A DNA stretch of 64,000 bases from Alistipes sp. UBA936 (GCA_002293505.1 DBDI01000001.1:1-64000); one strand, 5' to 3'. Counted from the first letter of the stretch, positions 1 through 9,004 are shown. The notes: generated by a model from the letters alone, not told the origin. Numbers and translations: made by a program.

Positions 1-47
1 CCCCCTTGCTCTCCCCCTTGCTCTCCCCCTTGCTCCCCCCCTGCTCC
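1..47. repeat. C-rich 12-bp tandem repeat
   Basis: Two full copies of CCCCCTTGCTCT, a third copy that loses its last two bases, then a degenerate C-run copy. It ends nine bases before the stop codon of the first minus-strand gene, so it lies in that gene's 3' region. It may continue beyond the left edge. No open frame or terminator stem is visible in it. The function is unknown. Confidence 0.75.
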
Positions 48-55
48 AGCCCGTC

Positions 56-1642
56 TTAGCGGACGTTTTCGTAATATACTTTAATGTACGCTCCGGTCTG
101 CCTTAACTGCGGGAAGAAATGCTCTCTCATATACCTGTACGCTTGGCCGTCGTTCACTGCCATCAGTCGTTCCAGCCTTCCCGTGTCTCTGAAGCCGTCC
201 CAGGCTGGTGTGTTGTCGATGATGCTTAGTATTGTGTACTTTTCCGGCATATTCGAATTTGCTATCAAGGCACGTAGGGTAGCCCAGTCGATCGAGCCGT
301 TGTACACGCTGATTGCTTTTGGATCGACATTCGAGTTTGCTGTAAGGAAGTCTCTTGCTACTGCCGCACGGTCCAGGGCCAGTTTTTCATTCTCTGCGAA
401 GGAGCCTTCCGGCGACGAGAAACCTGCTACGACTACTTGCGCAACCCTTACATCGGGCGACGATTCGAGTAGTCTGATTGAGGAGATCAGGTCGACCATC
501 ATCCTGTTGTTGTTTGCGAAGTCACGTCCTGCAATCTGGCTTCCGAGGTTGAATCGGATGAAGACCGAGCCCTTCCGCGTCATTTCGATGAATCTGTCGA
601 CTTCGCTCTGGGTTTGCGGTACTCCGGTTCCCAATGTCAGCGGCATATTGTAGTCGAATATTGCATCGTTCGTTGCTTGTAGTGCTGTATAGTAGTTTTG
701 CACCGGTTCCACGAACATAAACCTCGACGCGAGATCGTCTCCCACCGAGATGTAGTTGATTGCCGGGCCGACCGAGGGTGCCGACAGTGTTCCCGTCACT
801 TCCGCACTCTTATAATAAGGTGCTGGCGTCGGGGCTGCTCCGTAGCTGTTTCCCACTGTTCCGTTTGCTGATGCGTTCGCCAAGATCGGCGATATGGGCC
901 TTTGCACGACTGTTCCCTGATCCGTTACTGCTGGCATTCCCAGTGCTGTCGGGGTTGGCGGTGCCGGTGGTAGTGGCGCTTGCACGACGTTCTGCGCCGG
1001 CATAGCGGTTTCCGGCTGTACCTGCGAAACCGGCGGTAGTGGTGCCTGGATTACGTGTTGTTGCGGTACGCTCGACTGCGACTGCGCTTGTGCGAGTGCT
1101 TGCGGGCTCGGCGTCGGCTTGGAGATTACCTCCTTGACCGTTGCTTGCTCATTTAGCAGGTTTCCTGCCACCAGCCCTATTGCGACTTCCATCGACTTTC
1201 CCGGTCCGGCGCTTATTCCGTTGAATACCAAGTCCGACCCTGCCATCCAGTCGTCCCACGGAATCGTAGCCACATACTCCACGGTTCTCCCGTTGGTTGT
1301 GTGATAGGGCATTTCGTTAGAGATCCGCGCGGCTTGCATCGCTTGGCTTTCGTTCACTGCTTGCGCCCTCGACCCTCGTATTACGATGGGGTAGAGCGAC
1401 ACTGCTCCGTTGGAGCTTTGCAGCACCGGATCGATAATCAGACTTCGGTTTTCCTGGGTCACCCGGTCTCCCACGTGCAGTGCGAACGAGATTTTGGCAA
1501 CTCCCTCTGTACGGGTCACTTCAATGTCGGTGACGCTCACACCCTTGTCGTCCATTTCGTCCGGATAGTCGGCTCTTTCCGGCGTAGTAGCGGCGGTCAG
1601 TACGATGAGGGACATCAGAGCAAAAAGTAGAAGCTTTTTCAT
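56..1642 (-). CDS. DUF3868-type surface protein with OmpA-like C-terminus
   Basis: A 528-residue exported protein. Residues 1-18 form a signal peptide without a lipobox Cys. Residues about 30-165 resemble the DUF3868 domain found in Bacteroidales fimbrial loci. A Pro/Gln/Ala-rich linker covers about 175-275. The C-terminal third looks OmpA-like and carries the variant motif GFSSPEGSF where classical OmpA domains have the peptidoglycan-contacting segment. It is the last of three surface-protein genes read leftwards, 19 bases after the DUF3575 gene. Related loci continue into fimbrillin-type genes, which would lie outside the left edge; that is inference. The family assignment is from recognition of the pattern, not a search. 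Confidence 0.75.
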   Translation of the reverse strand: MKKLLLFALMSLIVLTAATTPERADYPDEMDDKGVSVTDIEVTRTEGVAKISFALHVGDRVTQENRSLIIDPVLQSSNGAVSLYPIVIRGSRAQAVNESQAMQAARISNEMPYHTTNGRTVEYVATIPWDDWMAGSDLVFNGISAGPGKSMEVAIGLVAGNLLNEQATVKEVISKPTPSPQALAQAQSQSSVPQQHVIQAPLPPVSQVQPETAMPAQNVVQAPLPPAPPTPTALGMPAVTDQGTVVQRPISPILANASANGTVGNSYGAAPTPAPYYKSAEVTGTLSAPSVGPAINYISVGDDLASRFMFVEPVQNYYTALQATNDAIFDYNMPLTLGTGVPQTQSEVDRFIEMTRKGSVFIRFNLGSQIAGRDFANNNRMMVDLISSIRLLESSPDVRVAQVVVAGFSSPEGSFAENEKLALDRAAVARDFLTANSNVDPKAISVYNGSIDWATLRALIANSNMPEKYTILSIIDNTPAWDGFRDTGRLERLMAVNDGQAYRYMREHFFPQLRQTGAYIKVYYENVR

Positions 1643-1661
1643 TTCTATCTTGTTGTTTTAT

Positions 1662-2861
1662 TTAATTAATCATAAAAAAGAGTTTCAGTCCGAGGTTTGT
1701 TGGGCCGAAATATGTCTTTTTGAATGCTTCGGGCGTTGTCGAGGCTGTACCTCCTTCTGCCCAGGCATACTTGTCGTAGTTCATCATAATCATTCCCGCG
1801 CCTATGCTCAGGTCCATTCCCCACCTTTCGCTCCACGCCCACCTGTACCCGTAGGTTATTCCCACTCCCACTCCGCTTCCCTCGTACCTCATTTCCTTCT
1901 CGAACAACAGCGGTACTCTCACTCCGTAAATATCATATCCTGTGTAGAATACGTGTAACCCAATGTTGTGCGCCACGAACCGTTCCTGGAACCAGATTTT
2001 GAATTCTGCTTTTCCCAGCGTGTGGTCCAGTTGCCTCTTCTTCGCTCCTCCTGCCAAGTCTACTACTCCTTGCGGTGCTTGCCCCCAGTTGTTGAATCCG
2101 GCTGATAGTTCGAGTGTTATAGTTTGTCCCAGTCCGAATTCCACTCCGAGGTTTGGCGTTATGGTTCCCCAGTAGAGTAGGTTTGTCTTCAGCGCTACCT
2201 TATTATATACGCGCCCTCCTCCATACACTCCTCCTGTTCCATACCCTCGTCCTCTCTGCCTCGGTTGTTCATACTGTCCGTATGCTCCCCCGTAGTTTGG
2301 TTGCCCTCCTCCATAATTCTGTGCCGTTCCTCCTGGATAGCCGCCTTGTTGCGCTCCCCCGTAGTTTTGGCTCCCTCCGCTCGGGTTGTTGTAGTAATAG
2401 TTGTAGCTCGGCTGTCCTCCTTGCCCCCCGTAGTTCCCTCCTTGATTGGCTCCTTGTGCTTGTTGTAGTTGTTGCTTTAGTTGTGCTTCTCTTGCTTCCG
2501 CATCCCTTAGGGCTTGTTCTCTTCTCGCTTGTTCTCTTCTTTCTTGCTCTTGTAGAGTTGCTTCTCTTCGCCTCTCCCTATTCGTCTGCGGTTTTATTTC
2601 CAAACTCCGCCCTGTTTCCATCGGCCTCAGCATCACCGCTCCTCCCACTGGGGCTCCTCCTTGAGTCCCTCCCCCCTGAATGGCCCCTTGTTCTGTCGCC
2701 TCCGTGCTTGCTTGCTCTCCTCGTAAAGCATCCAGTTGTTGTTGGATTGCTTGTAGTTGCCTTTGTAGTTCTTCGGTAGTTTGCGCTTCGGCCCTACACC
2801 ACATTCCTGCCGTCACTACAATCACGGCTATTATCGTCCGTATATATCTTCCATTTGGCAC
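1662..2861 (-). CDS. DUF3575 protein with coiled coil and YGG-rich linker
   Basis: A 399-residue protein. The start is a GTG at 2861. Longer readings of this frame run back through the neighbouring gene and lack a signal peptide, whereas the GTG start gives a good one (residues 1-27, cleaved near AEAQ). Next come a short Gln-rich coiled coil (28-50), a long Arg/Glu/Gln helix (about 95-135), a Gly/Tyr/Gln/Asn-rich low-complexity tract (about 138-215) and a C-terminal DUF3575 barrel-like domain (KTNLLYWGTITPNLGVEF). TACCTTTG ends only four bases before the GTG, with a TTG 19 bases further up, so the mRNA may be leaderless. The role is probably outer-membrane and fimbria-related; this is inferred from neighbours. 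Confidence 0.75.
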   Translation of the reverse strand: MPNGRYIRTIIAVIVVTAGMWCRAEAQTTEELQRQLQAIQQQLDALRGEQASTEATEQGAIQGGGTQGGAPVGGAVMLRPMETGRSLEIKPQTNRERRREATLQEQERREQARREQALRDAEAREAQLKQQLQQAQGANQGGNYGGQGGQPSYNYYYNNPSGGSQNYGGAQQGGYPGGTAQNYGGGQPNYGGAYGQYEQPRQRGRGYGTGGVYGGGRVYNKVALKTNLLYWGTITPNLGVEFGLGQTITLELSAGFNNWGQAPQGVVDLAGGAKKRQLDHTLGKAEFKIWFQERFVAHNIGLHVFYTGYDIYGVRVPLLFEKEMRYEGSGVGVGITYGYRWAWSERWGMDLSIGAGMIMMNYDKYAWAEGGTASTTPEAFKKTYFGPTNLGLKLFFMIN

Positions 2862-2865
2862 CTTG

Positions 2866-2873
2866 CAAAGGTA
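2866..2873 (-). promoter_or_regulatory. -7 promoter element four bases before a GTG start
   Basis: TACCTTTG on the minus strand, with TTG 19 bases upstream, matches the Bacteroidetes -33/-7 layout. It sits in the 23-base gap between the two DUF3575 genes. It therefore gives the downstream gene its own, probably leaderless, transcript. Confidence 0.6.
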
Positions 2874-2884
2874 TACAAAAGTTT

Positions 2885-4669
2885 TTAGTCTGCAATGGAG
2901 CGGAAATATTGTTCGAGTTCTGCGTTGTTTCCTGCTGCTTGAATTCCTGCTTGTGCGAAGCAGTCGACAGCTTTTTGTTCGTCTCCTTGTAGCCAAGCCA
3001 TAACTCCCATATTGTTCCAGTACGCCGGGGTGTGGTCTTTCACATGCGCCAGATAGTATGCTGCTGTCGATGTGTCTCGCCTTTCCAGTGCCGAGGCTGC
3101 TGCATTGATGTTTGCCACATCGCTCCACGGATACTGTTGTACTGCTATTTCGAAGACTTCGTTAAATTCTCTGGTTCCCGGCTGGTAGCTGTTCGCCACT
3201 AAGAATAGCTCATTGAGCGACAGGTTGTTCGGCCTGTTCTTCAGTACTGCTCGTCCTTCTTCGATGCTGAACGGTACCACCGTGTAGTCGATCCTGTAGT
3301 CCGTCCGCCTCAGCAGGGGATAGAACTCGTCGTAGATCCACTGATACACATCTCCTCCCGCTACACTTCTCAGCTTCCTCTCTCTCGCATCGTAGTCGTC
3401 GTCCTTGCTCCTGATGATGTTCAGTACCCTGTGCTTGCTCGACATCACCGACTGATTCACCAGAGAGTCGAGTCCTTGCCAGTCTTCACCCGCGCCGCGC
3501 ACCGTATAGATATTTCTCGGGAAGTTGTACTCCATACCTATGTAGTCTGTCACGGCTTGGGTTCTTTTTTCCGAAAGTAGCAGGTTGTTGTCCCAGTTTC
3601 CTTCCGGCGACGCGTAGCCCACGATTGCGATTCCCGTTACTGTTGCGTTCGGGTCGTCGACCACTTGTTTTAGCGTTTCGTGTACCTTTTGTATTTCTGC
3701 TGCATTGTTTCCGATTCCCGGCCTCACTTGCCACTTTCCTTGTTCGAAGTCGATGAATGCCGTGCAGTACAGCGAGCGTTCCTTGATTGCTTCTGCTTCC
3801 GGTATGATGTAGCTTGTCGAGAGTAGCGGTTGGTACGCCGGCTTGACGGGTTTTTCGATCACATAGTCCGGTTCTTCGATTATGATCGGCGGTGCTGCGA
3901 TGGGCGGTACTCCGACGATCGTCTCGTTGTACTTGTCCACATATCCTCCTCTGCCTCTGATCTTTTCCTTCCTTCTCGTTACTTGTTCTCCTCCGAAACT
4001 GTAGATTAGATTCAGTCCCACCTTGGTCGGGCCGAAATATGCGAGGGTTTTGCTTTCGATGTAGTCTCCGCAGTCGTCGCACTCATACCTGTCGTACTTG
4101 ATCCTGGCAAATCCTGCTCCTATTGTTGCCTCCATTCCCCAGTGGCGCCCCAGATTCCACCTGTACCCGTAGCTTATGCCCGCTCCCCACAGTTCTCCCT
4201 CGAACCTGTACGCTTGCATAAATGGCGAGAACGGTTCCGGTAAGTGGCTGATGTTGAAGACCGCATAGTGGCCGTGTAGCCCGAAGAAACTTCCTTCAAA
4301 TGTGTTTCTCACCCAGAACCTGAACTCCGGTTGTACCAGAAAATGCTTCCACTTTCTGTTCTCCTGGAACGTCCACGGGTTGTAGTTGAACGGTATGTCG
4401 AGCGATGTTCTGCCCCCGAGTCGGAATTCCACTCCGAGGTTTATTGTCGCCGTCAGGTCATACAGCAGGTTTGTTTTTATTCCCCAGGTCGGTAGTATGG
4501 CAGTTTCGGTTTCTCCTTTTTCGACATACCCATACCCTGCGGGCATTCCGTAGCCGTACGCGCCCTGATACGGGCTTTGGTATCCGAAAGTGGTTTGCGC
4601 ACTCACACCCCAAAACACTCCCCCGAGCAATATTGCCGCCCCTATCAGGCCCCTTTTGATTTGTTTCAT
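2885..4669 (-). CDS. DUF3575 + OmpA-like + TPR outer membrane protein
   Basis: A 594-residue protein with a signal peptide (1-24). An N-terminal DUF3575 domain starts near residue 60 (GIKTNLLYDLTATINLGVEF). A Pro-rich linker near 255-280 follows, then an OmpA-like domain near 305-420 with the variant motif GYASPEGNWDNN. The C-terminal region (about 490-590) is helical and TPR-like. It is first in the leftward surface-protein run and is divergent from tatD. DUF3575/OmpA proteins are typical of Bacteroidales outer membranes and fimbrial gene clusters. The OmpA-type part would anchor to peptidoglycan, but the altered motif leaves that unproven. Confidence 0.8.
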   Translation of the reverse strand: MKQIKRGLIGAAILLGGVFWGVSAQTTFGYQSPYQGAYGYGMPAGYGYVEKGETETAILPTWGIKTNLLYDLTATINLGVEFRLGGRTSLDIPFNYNPWTFQENRKWKHFLVQPEFRFWVRNTFEGSFFGLHGHYAVFNISHLPEPFSPFMQAYRFEGELWGAGISYGYRWNLGRHWGMEATIGAGFARIKYDRYECDDCGDYIESKTLAYFGPTKVGLNLIYSFGGEQVTRRKEKIRGRGGYVDKYNETIVGVPPIAAPPIIIEEPDYVIEKPVKPAYQPLLSTSYIIPEAEAIKERSLYCTAFIDFEQGKWQVRPGIGNNAAEIQKVHETLKQVVDDPNATVTGIAIVGYASPEGNWDNNLLLSEKRTQAVTDYIGMEYNFPRNIYTVRGAGEDWQGLDSLVNQSVMSSKHRVLNIIRSKDDDYDARERKLRSVAGGDVYQWIYDEFYPLLRRTDYRIDYTVVPFSIEEGRAVLKNRPNNLSLNELFLVANSYQPGTREFNEVFEIAVQQYPWSDVANINAAASALERRDTSTAAYYLAHVKDHTPAYWNNMGVMAWLQGDEQKAVDCFAQAGIQAAGNNAELEQYFRSIAD

Positions 4670-4759
4670 AGCGAATAAAAATTTTACAAATGTAAAAATA
4701 TTTTATGTGAATATAAAATTTTTCGGCTAAAAGATAGAATTTTTCTCTTTTTTTGCATT

Positions 4760-5383
4760 GTGAAAACTCCTCTGGTAGACATACATACCCACCACCCCTC
4801 TGGTCAAACCATTGAACCTCAGGGTGTTGGTATTCATCCTTGGGACGTGGACACCCTTTCGGGTCCTGAATTGGAAAAAGCGCTTCTTTCTGTCGAATCC
4901 GCAAACGCCTGTGTAATAGGGGAGATTGGTCTCGATTTTTCGACTGCGGCTTCCGACCGCCCCCGCCAGGAGATGGTTTTCGCGGCGCAGTTGCGCATAG
5001 CGAGCCAGCGTGGTTTGCCTGTTGTATTGCATTGTGTCAGAGCCTTCGAGCGCGTCGTTAACGTTTTGTCTGGTTACAAACTCCGTGCCGTAGTGTTTCA
5101 CGGCTTCATTGGCTCTCCCCAGCAGGCTTCTCAGGCTGTTTCTCGTGGTTATTTCTTGTCTTTCGGGGTTCGTAGTTTTTCTTCTTCTCGTTCTGTCGCT
5201 GCGCTTCGTAGCACTCCTCTCGACCATATTTTCCTCGAAACCGACGACGACCCTGCTCCCATTTCTTCCGTTTACTCTCTTGCCTCCAAGACCCTCGATA
5301 TCCCCCTCGATTCTCTCTCCCGCCAGCTTTACTCTAATTACTTGAGAATCTTCACCCCCGAGCCTAAACTTCCGACCGAATGA
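4760..5383 (+). CDS. tatD: TatD family metal-dependent hydrolase
   Basis: A 207-residue protein, shorter than the usual 255-265. The TatD metal ligands are visible in order: DIHTHH near the start, GEIGLDF, LHCVRA, FHGFIGS and LETDDDP. TatD proteins act as Mg-dependent 3'-5' exonucleases or phosphoesterases in the cytoplasm. The start is a GTG at 4760, four bases after a TTTG-type -7 element. The stop overlaps the tcdA start (ATGA), so the two genes are probably translationally coupled. Codons here end mainly in C or T, unlike the purine-rich genes to the right. Confidence is high for the family and moderate for the substrate. Confidence 0.85.
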   Translation: MKTPLVDIHTHHPSGQTIEPQGVGIHPWDVDTLSGPELEKALLSVESANACVIGEIGLDFSTAASDRPRQEMVFAAQLRIASQRGLPVVLHCVRAFERVVNVLSGYKLRAVVFHGFIGSPQQASQAVSRGYFLSFGVRSFSSSRSVAALRSTPLDHIFLETDDDPAPISSVYSLASKTLDIPLDSLSRQLYSNYLRIFTPEPKLPTE

Positions 5384-6165
5384 CTCACCTCCCCGGCCCC
5401 GCCGCCGCTCCTACCGCCTCCCCCGCTGAATGGCTCTCCCGCACTGAGCTTCTCCTTGGGCCCGAGAGGCTTGCCGCCCTCCAACAGGCTCACGTTCTGG
5501 TCGTCGGACTCGGCGGTGTTGGTGCTTACGCTGCTGAGATGTTGGTTCGGGCTGGGGTTGGTCGCCTTACTTTGGCCGATGCCGATTCTGTCTCTCCCAG
5601 TAATATCAACCGCCAGTTGGTCGCTCTCTCTTCGACCGTCGGGCTCCTTAAAACCGATGTCCTTGCTGCTCGCCTTCTCGACATCAATCCCGCCGTCTGC
5701 CTCTCCCTGGTCCCCCTCTACATCCGCGACGAATTGACCGACCAGCTCCTTGAAGGCGCCCTCACTCCCCTCGACTCCGCTCCCTTCGACTTCGTGGTTG
5801 ACGCTATCGACACCCTTTCTCCCAAGGCCGCCCTCATAAGAGCCTGCCTCGACCGTGGCCTTCCTCTCGTTAGTTCTATGGGCGCCGGCGCTAAGCTCGA
5901 CCCCACTAAGATCGAGATCGCCGACATCTCTGCTTCCCACCACTGTCCCCTTGCCCATATGCTTCGTAAGCGGCTCCACAAATGGGGTATTCGCTCTGGT
6001 TTTCAGGTTGTTTTCTCTTCCGAGCCTCTTCGGCCTGGTTCCCTGATCCTTACCGAGGATGAGACCAACAAGAAATCTAACGTCGGTACTATCTCCTATA
6101 TGCCCGCCGTGTTTGGTTGCGCTTGTGCTTCTGTGGTTATTCGTACGCTGATAGGTGAATTATAA
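5380..6165 (+). CDS. tcdA: tRNA threonylcarbamoyladenosine dehydratase TcdA
   Basis: A 261-residue ThiF/MoeB/E1-like ATP-dependent enzyme that cyclises t6A37 in ANN-decoding tRNAs. The nucleotide-binding loop is GLGGVGAYAAEML, followed by the acidic LADADSVSPSNINRQLVA segment. The central SSMGAGAKLDPTKI region and the HHCPLAHMLRKRL basic stretch are as in TcdA. It lacks the CxxC zinc pairs of MoeB, which supports TcdA. It starts inside the tatD stop codon (4-base overlap). It ends four bases before the convergent hpf stop, leaving no room for a terminator. Codon use is strongly C/T-ending. Confidence 0.88.
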   Translation: MTHLPGPAAAPTASPAEWLSRTELLLGPERLAALQQAHVLVVGLGGVGAYAAEMLVRAGVGRLTLADADSVSPSNINRQLVALSSTVGLLKTDVLAARLLDINPAVCLSLVPLYIRDELTDQLLEGALTPLDSAPFDFVVDAIDTLSPKAALIRACLDRGLPLVSSMGAGAKLDPTKIEIADISASHHCPLAHMLRKRLHKWGIRSGFQVVFSSEPLRPGSLILTEDETNKKSNVGTISYMPAVFGCACASVVIRTLIGEL

Positions 6166-6169
6166 CAAC

Positions 6170-6457
6170 CTACCTGTCCTTCCTCTTCTCTATTTGCCTT
6201 CGTAGTTCTTCCACACTTTCGTCCACTGCTTCTTCGAAACTCCTCGCTCGCCCCTTTCCGACCATATCTTCTCCCGGCATATATAGTGTCACCGTGGCGA
6301 CTTTATTTCCTTTTTCGTGGTCTTTGTCGACCTTCAGTATTACATCTGCCGAGACTATTCTCTCTGAGAATTTTTCGAGTTTGGCCATTTTGGCTTCGAC
6401 GAATTCGATAAGCCGACTGTCGGCATCGAACTTCACTGACTGGATCTGTACGTTCAT
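6170..6457 (-). CDS. hpf: Ribosome hibernation factor HPF/RaiA, short form
   Basis: A 95-residue protein of the short HPF/YfiA class, which binds the 30S A/P-site region and inactivates ribosomes in stationary phase. It starts MNVQIQSVKFDADSRLIEFV and shows the family pattern of two helices over a four-strand sheet, ending in a basic tail (RRQIEKRKDR). It is the last gene of the long leftward run, six bases after the xer gene. An Xer-HPF pair is common in Bacteroidales. Confidence 0.9.
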   Translation of the reverse strand: MNVQIQSVKFDADSRLIEFVEAKMAKLEKFSERIVSADVILKVDKDHEKGNKVATVTLYMPGEDMVGKGRARSFEEAVDESVEELRRQIEKRKDR

Positions 6458-6463
6458 AATTCC

Positions 6464-7402
6464 TTATCTTTTTTCGCCCCCTCCCCTTGGATGGGCCTCT
6501 TTGTATACTTTTTTCAGCTTCCCAATGCTGTTGTGCGTGTACACTTGCGTTGCTGCGAGCGACGCGTGCCCCATCAGCTCTTGTATCTCCCTCAGGTCCG
6601 CTCCTCCGTCCATCAAGTGCGTTGCATACGTATGCCTCAGTACGTGGGGACTCCTCTTTCCCTCCACTCCCATTCCCCCCAGCACTTCCCTCACCACCTT
6701 GTACACTCCCTCCCTGCTCATCGGCTCTCCTTTGTGAGTTAAAAATAGTGGTTTTTTTCCACTTTTCCAAATTTCGGCTCCCGAAATTTCTTCCACATAC
6801 TCTCTCAGTCTCTTCGCCGCCTGCTCCGGTATCGGTACTATTCTCTCCTTTCCTCCCTTTCCTTTCCTCACCCTCAGTTCCTTGTATCCCTCCGATATGT
6901 CTCCCTGCTCCAGCCCCACCATCTCTGCCAGCCTCACCCCACACGAATAAAACAGTAGTACTATCATCGCGTCCCTCCTCTCCTCCGTATCGCCGCCGAA
7001 GCCTCCCGCGCCGCCTGAGCCTCCCCCCTCCAGCTTCTCCATCAGCCTCTCGACCACTCCTTCCATCTTCTTCTCCGTGATCCACACCGGTAGCCTCTTC
7101 GGCATCTTTTGCGCCCTCAGCCTCGCTGTCGGATTGTTCTCTGCTCGCCCCGTCGCCCTCAGCCACCTGTAAAAAGCCTTCAACGCCGTCACCTTCGCAT
7201 TCACCGTCGCCGCTGCCAGCTTTCTCCCGTCCGCCAGTTCCACCACCCACTCCCTCACATCGTCCACCCCCACTTCCGCCGGATCGAACACATCAGCCCC
7301 CAGCCACCCCACAAACTCTTCCACATCGTGCTTGTAGTTCCTCACCGTGTAGGCCGAGTACCTCCTCTCTGCTTCCAGATATGTCACAAAGGCTTCTATC
7401 AT
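6464..7402 (-). CDS. Tyrosine recombinase XerC/D-like
   Basis: A 312-residue tyrosine recombinase of the length used for chromosome dimer resolution. It has an N-terminal SAM-like core-binding domain (about 1-90). The catalytic domain shows Arg in CGVRLAEM, Lys in KGKGGKERIV, HVLRHTYATHL, GHASLAATQVYTH and the Tyr nucleophile. The ATG at 7402 was chosen because it overlaps the rfbB stop by four bases and begins the conserved MIEAFVTYLEAERRYS segment. An upstream alternative would intrude far into rfbB. The neighbour is hpf rather than integrase-type cargo, which argues for a housekeeping Xer protein. XerC versus XerD cannot be decided here. Confidence 0.88.
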   Translation of the reverse strand: MIEAFVTYLEAERRYSAYTVRNYKHDVEEFVGWLGADVFDPAEVGVDDVREWVVELADGRKLAAATVNAKVTALKAFYRWLRATGRAENNPTARLRAQKMPKRLPVWITEKKMEGVVERLMEKLEGGGSGGAGGFGGDTEERRDAMIVLLFYSCGVRLAEMVGLEQGDISEGYKELRVRKGKGGKERIVPIPEQAAKRLREYVEEISGAEIWKSGKKPLFLTHKGEPMSREGVYKVVREVLGGMGVEGKRSPHVLRHTYATHLMDGGADLREIQELMGHASLAATQVYTHNSIGKLKKVYKEAHPRGGGEKR

Positions 7403-8385
7403 CTCTTCCCCACATACCACTCCACCGTCCTGCGCAGCCCCTCTTCTATGCTCATCTTCGGCCTCCATCCCAGCTCTCTCTCTATCTTGCCGATGTCTGC
7501 CGCATACCTGAAATCGTGCCCCGCCCTGTCCGCCACAAATGTTATCAGCTTCTCGCTCGTTCCCTGCTCCCTTCCCATCGCTTCATCCACCAGCCTCACC
7601 AGCGTCCTCACCAGATCTATGTTCCTCAGCTCGTTTCCTCCTCCCGCCAGATACGTCTCTCCCACTTCCCCTCTGTTGAACACCGCATCTATCGCTTCCA
7701 CGTGGTCTCCCACCCATATCCAGTCCCTCACATTGGTTCCATCTCCATACACCGGTAGTTCCCGCCCCGCCACTATGTTCGATATCATCAGTGGTATCAG
7801 CTTTTCCGGAAACTGGCCCGGGCCGTAGTTGTTCGTGCAGTTCGACACCACCGTCGGTAGCCCATACGTGTCGTGATACGCCCTCACAAAGTGATCTGCT
7901 GCCGCCTTGCTCGCCGAATATGGCGAATGCGGATCGTAGCGCGTCTCTTCCGTGAAAACCCCCTCCTTCCCCAGCGCCCCGTAGACCTCATCCGTCGATA
8001 TCTGATAGAACTTCCGCCCCTCCCATTTCCCGTTCCAGTGGGCTCTCGCTGCTTCCAACAGTACCAGCGTTCCCATCACATTGGTCGTCGCGAAGACCAT
8101 CGGCGCTCCTATGCTTCTGTCCACGTGACTCTCTGCCGCCAAGTGTATCACTCCTTCAATGTCGTGCGTTGCGAATATCCTCGCCACCAGCGCCGCATCT
8201 CCCACATCTCCCTTGATAAAGGTGTAGTTCTTTTTCCCCTCCAGATCCGCCAGCGCGTCCGGATTTCCCGCATAGGTCAGCTTGTCCAGATTCACCACGT
8301 TCGCCTCCCTGTACTTCTCCACGAAGTGCCTCACCACGTGCGCTCCTATGAACCCTGCTCCTCCTGTTATCAATATGTTTTTCAT
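7399..8385 (-). CDS. rfbB: dTDP-glucose 4,6-dehydratase
   Basis: A 328-residue extended short-chain dehydrogenase that converts dTDP-glucose to dTDP-4-keto-6-deoxyglucose. It shows the NAD-binding GGAGFIGAHVV, the STDEVYG active-site stretch with acid/base residues, and the YSASKAAADHFV Tyr-Lys pair. It follows rfbC after 67 bases and overlaps the recombinase start by four. It belongs with rfbA and rfbC to nucleotide-sugar supply for surface glycans. Confidence 0.93.
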   Translation of the reverse strand: MKNILITGGAGFIGAHVVRHFVEKYREANVVNLDKLTYAGNPDALADLEGKKNYTFIKGDVGDAALVARIFATHDIEGVIHLAAESHVDRSIGAPMVFATTNVMGTLVLLEAARAHWNGKWEGRKFYQISTDEVYGALGKEGVFTEETRYDPHSPYSASKAAADHFVRAYHDTYGLPTVVSNCTNNYGPGQFPEKLIPLMISNIVAGRELPVYGDGTNVRDWIWVGDHVEAIDAVFNRGEVGETYLAGGGNELRNIDLVRTLVRLVDEAMGREQGTSEKLITFVADRAGHDFRYAADIGKIERELGWRPKMSIEEGLRRTVEWYVGKR

Positions 8386-8452
8386 TCCTATATCTTCTTT
8401 GTCCGCCGCGTGAGGCCCTTCGTCGCTTTACTCCTCGGCGCGGCTGGTTCTT

Positions 8453-9004
8453 TCAGAACTTATATGCTTCCTCGAATCCCGGTAGCGCTGCATCCTTCTT
8501 CGACACCACCGCCTTCTCTCCTCCCAGCCCCCAGTCAATCCCCAACGCCTCGTCATCCCACCTCACTCCTGCATCGTCTTCCGGCGCCCAGTATCCATCC
8601 ACCTTATACACCACCACCGCCTCTCCCCGTGGTACACTGAACCCGTGCGCGCATCCCCTCGGTATGAACAGTTGCTTCTTGTTTTCCTCACTCAGCTCCA
8701 CCATCACCCACTTCCCGAACGTCCCCGAACTTCTCCTCATATCGACCGCCACATCGAGTATCCTTCCGCTCACCACCCGAACCAGTTTTGCCTGCGCATT
8801 CGGTTCCTTTTGGAAGTGCAATCCACGTACCACACCTTCCCGAGAGCGCGACTCGTTCTCCTGCACGAATCTCCCCGCGAAACCCGTCAACTCTGCAAAC
8901 TCTCTCTCCCGGAACGTCTCACAGAACGTCCCTCTCTCGTCCTCGAAAGCTCTCCCCGGCTCCACTACCACCACTCCCTCTATTTCCGTCTTGGTCACCT
9001 TCAT
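8453..9004 (-). CDS. rfbC: dTDP-4-dehydrorhamnose 3,5-epimerase
   Basis: A 183-residue cupin-fold epimerase acting on dTDP-4-keto-6-deoxyglucose. Family markers are FEDERGTF near the N-terminus, QENESRSREGVVRGLHFQ with the catalytic His, and FIPRGCAHGFSV. The start at 9004 overlaps the rfbA stop (ATGA). Longer readings would lie inside rfbA in another frame. The gene order A-C-B is intact, but no reductase gene (rfbD) follows. Confidence 0.93.
   Translation of the reverse strand: MKVTKTEIEGVVVVEPGRAFEDERGTFCETFREREFAELTGFAGRFVQENESRSREGVVRGLHFQKEPNAQAKLVRVVSGRILDVAVDMRRSSGTFGKWVMVELSEENKKQLFIPRGCAHGFSVPRGEAVVVYKVDGYWAPEDDAGVRWDDEALGIDWGLGGEKAVVSKKDAALPGFEEAYKF

Noticed and set aside
2862..3128. 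N-terminal extension of the DUF3575 gene to an ATG at 3128
   Set aside because: It lies entirely within the neighbouring gene, has no signal peptide, and would place the true signal sequence at residue 90. The GTG at 2861 fits better.
6464..7402. Integrase of an integrated mobile element
   Set aside because: Length, motifs and the rfbB and hpf neighbours fit a housekeeping Xer recombinase. No attachment repeats, tRNA or cargo are visible.
8386..8452. Regulatory RNA between rfbC and rfbB
   Set aside because: 67 bases with no convincing stem, promoter element or terminator. I see nothing supportable in it.
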